Source: Eubacteriales bacterium mix99
GTDB lineage: Bacteria > Bacillota > Clostridia > Caldicoprobacterales > DTU083
DNA length: 64,000 nucleotides
Direction of reading: 5' to 3'
Assembly (NCBI GenBank): GCA_038396605.1
Contig: CP121690.1
Coordinates: forward strand, 1,830,500 to 1,894,499
Positions 60,254 through 64,000 of this stretch are shown here, in pieces. Within the stretch, counting starts at the first letter, position 1, and each line of letters begins with the position of its first letter. A program made the position numbers and the translations under genes. Under the pieces are notes generated by a model. That model ran no database searches and was not told the DNA's origin. It was given only the letters and a program-made list of their open reading frames with translations.

Positions 60254-62093
60254 TTTCGTAGCCGTCTTTCAGCAATGTCTTGTGCATGGTAACAACTCCT
60301 GCCTTCCGGTTGAGTACCTCATACGGTCCAAATCCTGCCGGGATAATAACCGTATCCAGATAATGCTGCTCAAAAAAGCGGTTTGGATCTGTCAGGGAGC
60401 GAATCAGACAGGTTTCCCCGTCTACCAGAACAAGAACATGAAACCGATCCGTTGTTTCGTCCTCGTACTTTTGATCAAATATCACATTGCGCAGGGAGAA
60501 GTATAACAGATCATGCTCTCCTGTGATAATCTCCCGATATCCGGTTCCTTCCCGAACGGTGCGTGGATTCTGAATGAGATTGGTTGTTACCCAATCCTCC
60601 CGGTAATCCCGGCGCAATACTTTATCAGCATGGCGGAGATGAATCGGACGAAGATTTCCGTCCAGATCCTTACGCAGATAATCGTACATCTTATATGTAT
60701 AGGAGCCGATGGTCAGGCTGCCGATTTCCAGTATCACCTGGTTGCGGCCGGAAGCATGAACGGTGCCGGCAGGAAGCAGAAACTGCATTCCGGGTCGGGA
60801 AGGAACGGAATGGATATAATCGTCATGTTGGAATCCCACTCCGGACTTTTCCGCTTTTTCCGCTTTTGCCAGGAATTCTTCCACATCCGCATCCTGCTTG
60901 AAGCCGCAGTATGTCTTAGCCTGTTGCCCTGCAGTCACGATATAGTAACTTTCGTCCTGGCGGCCAAATTCCCTGTTGTTCCGACGAACATATTCCTCAT
61001 CCGGATGAACCTGGATGGACATATTTCCGCTGGAATGAAACGTATCGTCATAGTTAAAGCGAATTGGGAAATATCCATTGAATTTTTTGGCTGCTTTTTC
61101 CCCCATTAGTTTTGTTCCCACTGTCTGCACAAAAGAATAAAAGGGGAACTCCAGCTCCATCTTTTCCAGGTCCGCCACAATAGAGACTTCCATTGGAATC
61201 AGATCAAATACCCAGGCACAGTTTTTCATTTCTTCCGGCAAATTGCGAATGCGCTTTACATAGAATCCGCCCCATACTCCTTCCAGATAGACAGGCCTGC
61301 AGCGAAGAGGATAGGTGATCATCGTTTCAAATAAAGCCTTCAGGGTTGATACGGGAATGAGACGGAGATTTTCCGGATGGTCTCCTGGCAGGTAATAATC
61401 AATCTCATTGTTTTGAATCAGATATCCCCTCAGTTCTGCAGCTGCGATGAAATCCACATAATAACTGCGCCGCAGCATTTCGGACGGAGATTTGCGTACC
61501 GGTTCTCCCAGATTTCCGCAGACACCGCTGCGAATATTCAAAATGGTGCGTTTTTGCGTCATATCGATGTAAAACTTCAGGTCATAGAAGGGGCGCAGGG
61601 CATCTATCAGGGAACCGTTTCCCCATACAATAAGAACATCTGCTTTTGTATTCCGGAATTCTTTGATTCCTTCTTTCATTTCTGCTATTTTCTTACTCTC
61701 CATCAGGCCCTCATACCCCTCGTGATAAAGGGAGCCATACAGCAGAACCGGATCAATCTCTCTGTCTTCCGGAAGATAGGGTAACAACTTTTGATGAAGC
61801 GCATTGCTGTCAAGGTACAGATTCGATGTGAACAGAGTTCGGACCGTCCAACCTTTTTGGGCGCATTCCATGGAAATCATTGCTGCAAATTGCTCCAAAG
61901 GTGCGCTGATGTAACCATCGATCCCAATGATGCAGGAGGATTGATTGTCTGTTCTATTCCGGATCCCGGAAAGGATTTCTTTCATGGATTCCTGCGAATC
62001 GTCGGTTATGGCCTTGCGAATTTGGGGATCAACGGTAATATGATTAACAGCGGTCGGATCGTCATATGGATATGGTTTGAACATAAAACTCAT
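60246..62093 (-). CDS. Class I mannose-6-phosphate isomerase-like protein with extra N-terminal domain
   Basis: 615 residues from ATG 62093, eight bases after TGGAGG; ordinary type I isomerases have 300-400. Residues about 55-230 resemble a uridine-kinase-like fold (SCIIGIDGYISAPLEQFAAM), but the P-loop glycine-lysine motif is lost. Residues 270-615 carry the cupin isomerase part with the metal motif MSIQVHPDEEYV and the later FLLPAGTVHASGRNQVILEI. It likely interconverts a ketose and aldose phosphate, maybe with the N-terminal domain as a sensor. First gene of the isomerase-kinase-RpiR group. Confidence 0.8.
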   Translation of the reverse strand: MSFMFKPYPYDDPTAVNHITVDPQIRKAITDDSQESMKEILSGIRNRTDNQSSCIIGIDGYISAPLEQFAAMISMECAQKGWTVRTLFTSNLYLDSNALHQKLLPYLPEDREIDPVLLYGSLYHEGYEGLMESKKIAEMKEGIKEFRNTKADVLIVWGNGSLIDALRPFYDLKFYIDMTQKRTILNIRSGVCGNLGEPVRKSPSEMLRRSYYVDFIAAAELRGYLIQNNEIDYYLPGDHPENLRLIPVSTLKALFETMITYPLRCRPVYLEGVWGGFYVKRIRNLPEEMKNCAWVFDLIPMEVSIVADLEKMELEFPFYSFVQTVGTKLMGEKAAKKFNGYFPIRFNYDDTFHSSGNMSIQVHPDEEYVRRNNREFGRQDESYYIVTAGQQAKTYCGFKQDADVEEFLAKAEKAEKSGVGFQHDDYIHSVPSRPGMQFLLPAGTVHASGRNQVILEIGSLTIGSYTYKMYDYLRKDLDGNLRPIHLRHADKVLRRDYREDWVTTNLIQNPRTVREGTGYREIITGEHDLLYFSLRNVIFDQKYEDETTDRFHVLVLVDGETCLIRSLTDPNRFFEQHYLDTVIIPAGFGPYEVLNRKAGVVTMHKTLLKDGYENE

Positions 62094-62203
62094 GTCAGAT
62101 ACCTCCAGAAAGTCACATATTTTTATACCGGATACGATCAGAAGAACGATTGCGAATGGCAGCGCAAACCGTTTTTCCTTTCTGATCGATATCGTCATTC
62201 TTT

Positions 62204-62232
62204 ACTATATATAGTTTTTCTTCCCGCGTCAA
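62204..62232 (-). promoter_or_regulatory. Promoter of the isomerase-ROK-RpiR group
   Basis: Minus strand TTGACG (62227-62232), 17 bases, TATAGT (62204-62209), giving a leader of about 105 bases. Confidence 0.65.
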
Positions 62233-62530
62233 CACAAATTATCGAAAAAACAGTTTAAAAATGATAAAATAATTTGCATTTGAGAGCTTCCATACTTTCC
62301 TGTTTTCTGATCTGTATACAGCGTGCCGAAAAGTCTGAAAATGGAAATAGGGCATATCCTTTCGAACCACTTTCTAAAAAACGCCTGCAAATACGATAAA
62401 ATGAGTACTCCTGGAAATAATGAACGTTTAAACATGCCTTGATATTTTTGGCTAAGGATTCAAAAATGACAAGGAGCATTAGCTGACTGAAAATATTTTC
62501 AAAAAATATTGGCATAATTGTAAAAAATAC

Positions 62531-62559
62531 TTGCAGGTTATTCCGGTGCATGGTATAAT
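62531..62559 (+). promoter_or_regulatory. Promoter of the ABC permease genes
   Basis: TTGCAG (62531-62536), 17 bases, TATAAT (62554-62559). Confidence 0.65.
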
Positions 62560-62675
62560 CGTTATACAGTAACAGACAGTAGATCCTATCAGGTGATAGA
62601 AGGAAAAGGAAACAAATGTCCCCGTTTTTTACGGAGTAATCCTAACCATGTATTCTATTCATTAGGGGGGTTAAC

Positions 62676-63638
62676 ATGTCCACAATGTTGCAAAGGGAAA
62701 CACGACATAGGGAAAAAGGCAGGCTGCAAAGCTTTTTTGGCTATATACGAAAGGATTATATGCTGTATCTGATGATTTTACCCGGATTGGTTTATATCCT
62801 CCTGTTTAGGTATGTACCGATGTATGGTGTGTCAATAGCATTTAAAGATTATAAGGTTACTTCTGATATCTTGTCCGCTCCCTGGGTTGGGCTGACCAAC
62901 TTTACAAACCTGTTTTCTCGCAGGGCCTTTCTCAGGGCACTGCAGAACAATATTCTGATCAGTGTTTACAAATTGGTGTTTGGATTCCCGTTTCCAATTC
63001 TGTTGTCTTTGTTGATTAACGAAATCCGGAGAAGTAGAGCCAAAAAATTTGTTCAGACTGCTGTAATCCTTCCGAATTTTGTTTCCTGGATTGTTATTTA
63101 TAGCTTGCTGTATGCCATTCTTTCCCCGAGTACCGGTGCGATTCATGGTATTGCATCGGCACTTGGTTACAAAGGGTCAATACCCAATCTGTTGACGGAC
63201 AAGGATCACTTTCAGGCAGTTATTGTAGTTTCTCATATCTGGAAGAGCGCCGGCATGGGAACGATCGTGTATCTGTCAGCGATCAGCGGCGTAGATCAAA
63301 ATTTATATGAAGCAGCGGCAATTGATGGGGCCGGTCGTTGGCGGCAGATGTGGCATATTACATTGGCTTCCATTCGTTCAACTATCGTTGTTTTGCTGTT
63401 CTTCCGTATCGGGGAAATGATGTACGCTGGCTTTGATCAAATATTTGCCATGTCCAATAATCTGGTTATTTCTGTGGCGGATATCATCGATACCTATGTT
63501 TACCGTATGGGCCTTGAGCAGAGAAAGTTTTCACTTGCCACCGCAGCAGGTCTGTTTCAATCAGCTATTGGTATGGTATTGGTATTGGCTACAAATTATA
63601 TCGCAAAGAAAATCGATCCTGAAAGCGGAATCATATAG
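62676..63638 (+). CDS. LplB/YteP-type sugar ABC transporter permease
   Basis: 320 residues with six membrane helices, opening after a basic cytoplasmic tail. Family marks: LMILPGLVYILLFRYVPMYG, IAFKDYK, and the EAA loop EAAAIDGAGRWRQMWHITL that contacts the ATPase. Proteins of this group import oligosaccharides such as rhamnogalacturonan or complex-glycan fragments. GGGGGG precedes the ATG. No binding protein lies upstream, so it should follow the second permease, past the window. Confidence 0.94.
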   Translation: MSTMLQRETRHREKGRLQSFFGYIRKDYMLYLMILPGLVYILLFRYVPMYGVSIAFKDYKVTSDILSAPWVGLTNFTNLFSRRAFLRALQNNILISVYKLVFGFPFPILLSLLINEIRRSRAKKFVQTAVILPNFVSWIVIYSLLYAILSPSTGAIHGIASALGYKGSIPNLLTDKDHFQAVIVVSHIWKSAGMGTIVYLSAISGVDQNLYEAAAIDGAGRWRQMWHITLASIRSTIVVLLFFRIGEMMYAGFDQIFAMSNNLVISVADIIDTYVYRMGLEQRKFSLATAAGLFQSAIGMVLVLATNYIAKKIDPESGII

Positions 63639-63659
63639 GATAGGCAGGGAGGCTGTATT

Positions 63660-64000
63660 ATGAGTAAACCTGGGTTAAGGAAAAAAAGCATGGCGGATTG
63701 GATAACGGATATATTTATTGGAACTTTTATGGGAATATTGGTATTTACAACAATTTACCCATTTTGGCATGTGATCATGTATTCCTTATCGGATTCCCAT
63801 GCATCCATGAGCGGGGGACTGTTCTTCCTGCCGCGCAGCTTTACTCTTCTTTCCTATAAAATGCTGTTGAATACCAGGCAAATTTTTGTGGCATATCGGA
63901 ATACCGTATTAAAAACCCTTGTCGGAACACTGATCAGTGTAAGCCTGACGGCGATGACGGCGTATCCGTTGTCCCTGTCGCGTTTTAAAGGCAGAAATGT
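63660..64000 (+). CDS. YtcP/LplC-type sugar ABC transporter permease, cut by window
   Basis: 113 codons are visible from ATG 63660, after CAGGGAGG. It opens MSKPGLRKKSMADWITDIFI and continues TTIYPFWHVIMYSLSD, the family's first helix, and later AYPLSLSRFKGRN. It pairs with the preceding permease as the second membrane subunit. The C-terminal half lies outside. Confidence 0.92.
   Translation, partial: MSKPGLRKKSMADWITDIFIGTFMGILVFTTIYPFWHVIMYSLSDSHASMSGGLFFLPRSFTLLSYKMLLNTRQIFVAYRNTVLKTLVGTLISVSLTAMTAYPLSLSRFKGRN

Larger units (their letters stand above)
62094..62675. other. Divergent intergenic region
   Basis: 582 AT-rich bases between the isomerase and permease genes, holding one promoter for each direction (62204-62232 minus, 62531-62559 plus). 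I see no gene; small frames here lack ribosome sites. An RpiR operator is expected but I cannot point to one. Confidence 0.6.

Overview
The window looks like a chromosome segment of a low-to-mid GC anaerobic Clostridia-type Firmicute. Supporting evidence: the 16S/23S/5S operon; strong AGGAGG-type ribosome-binding sites, often with TTG or GTG starts; rubrerythrin; a dus-greA-lysS cluster; a lysyl-tRNA synthetase with a C-terminal tRNA-binding domain; RpiR/GntR/DeoR regulators; and LplB/YtcP-type sugar permeases. I cannot name a species from sequence alone.

Layout. 0-2.8 kb: a truncated radical SAM/B12 protein (minus strand), an odd GC-rich block, yaaA and a DUF4143 ATPase fragment. 2.9-8.4 kb: tRNA-Pro, then a patch of mobile DNA made of a 2.28-kb DDE element with an 11-bp target duplication, an IS30 fragment, rubrerythrin and an ISLre2-family element with a 9-bp target duplication and a large hairpin. 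8.5-14 kb: a housekeeping run of a membrane protein, dusB, an unknown protein, greA and lysS. 14-18.5 kb: a four-gene block (membrane protein, phasin-like protein, UbiB-like kinase, DAACS symporter). 18.5-23.2 kb: a branched-chain amino-acid-type ABC transporter (livFGMHJ, minus strand). 23.3-24.9 kb: a second IS4-type element. 25.2-29.5 kb: a polysaccharide deacetylase, then a minus-strand group of ADP-ribosylglycohydrolase, PfkB kinase, PnuC and a GntR regulator. 29.85-34.25 kb: a diverged second copy of the 14.0-18.5 kb block that carries the lysS terminator/promoter region at one end and the last codons of livF at the other, so copy 1 is the donor. 34.3-35.7 kb: a GntP/DcuC-like transporter. 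35.9-41.4 kb: the rRNA operon with tandem promoters and a trailing tRNA-Asn.

41.5-64 kb is accessory catabolism. First come a Gfo/Idh/MocA oxidoreductase, an FAD oxidoreductase, an alkaline-phosphatase-superfamily phosphodiesterase, a DeoR regulator and a glycerol-1-phosphate dehydrogenase. Next is a decayed patch (response-regulator stub, a gene joining an XRE-type start to a solute-binding-protein tail, a solo ISLre2 end) and a PHP phosphatase. Then comes the most unusual part: a promoter drives two DUF6259-like glycosidase paralogues that flank a 1057-residue secreted protein joining three repeat modules to a ComEC-like metallo-beta-lactamase domain. Facing them are RpiR, ROK kinase and a 615-residue mannose-6-phosphate-isomerase-like protein, and divergent from those are LplB/YtcP-type ABC permeases. 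Together this reads as a Gram-positive glycan-utilisation locus of undescribed specificity that continues past the right edge.
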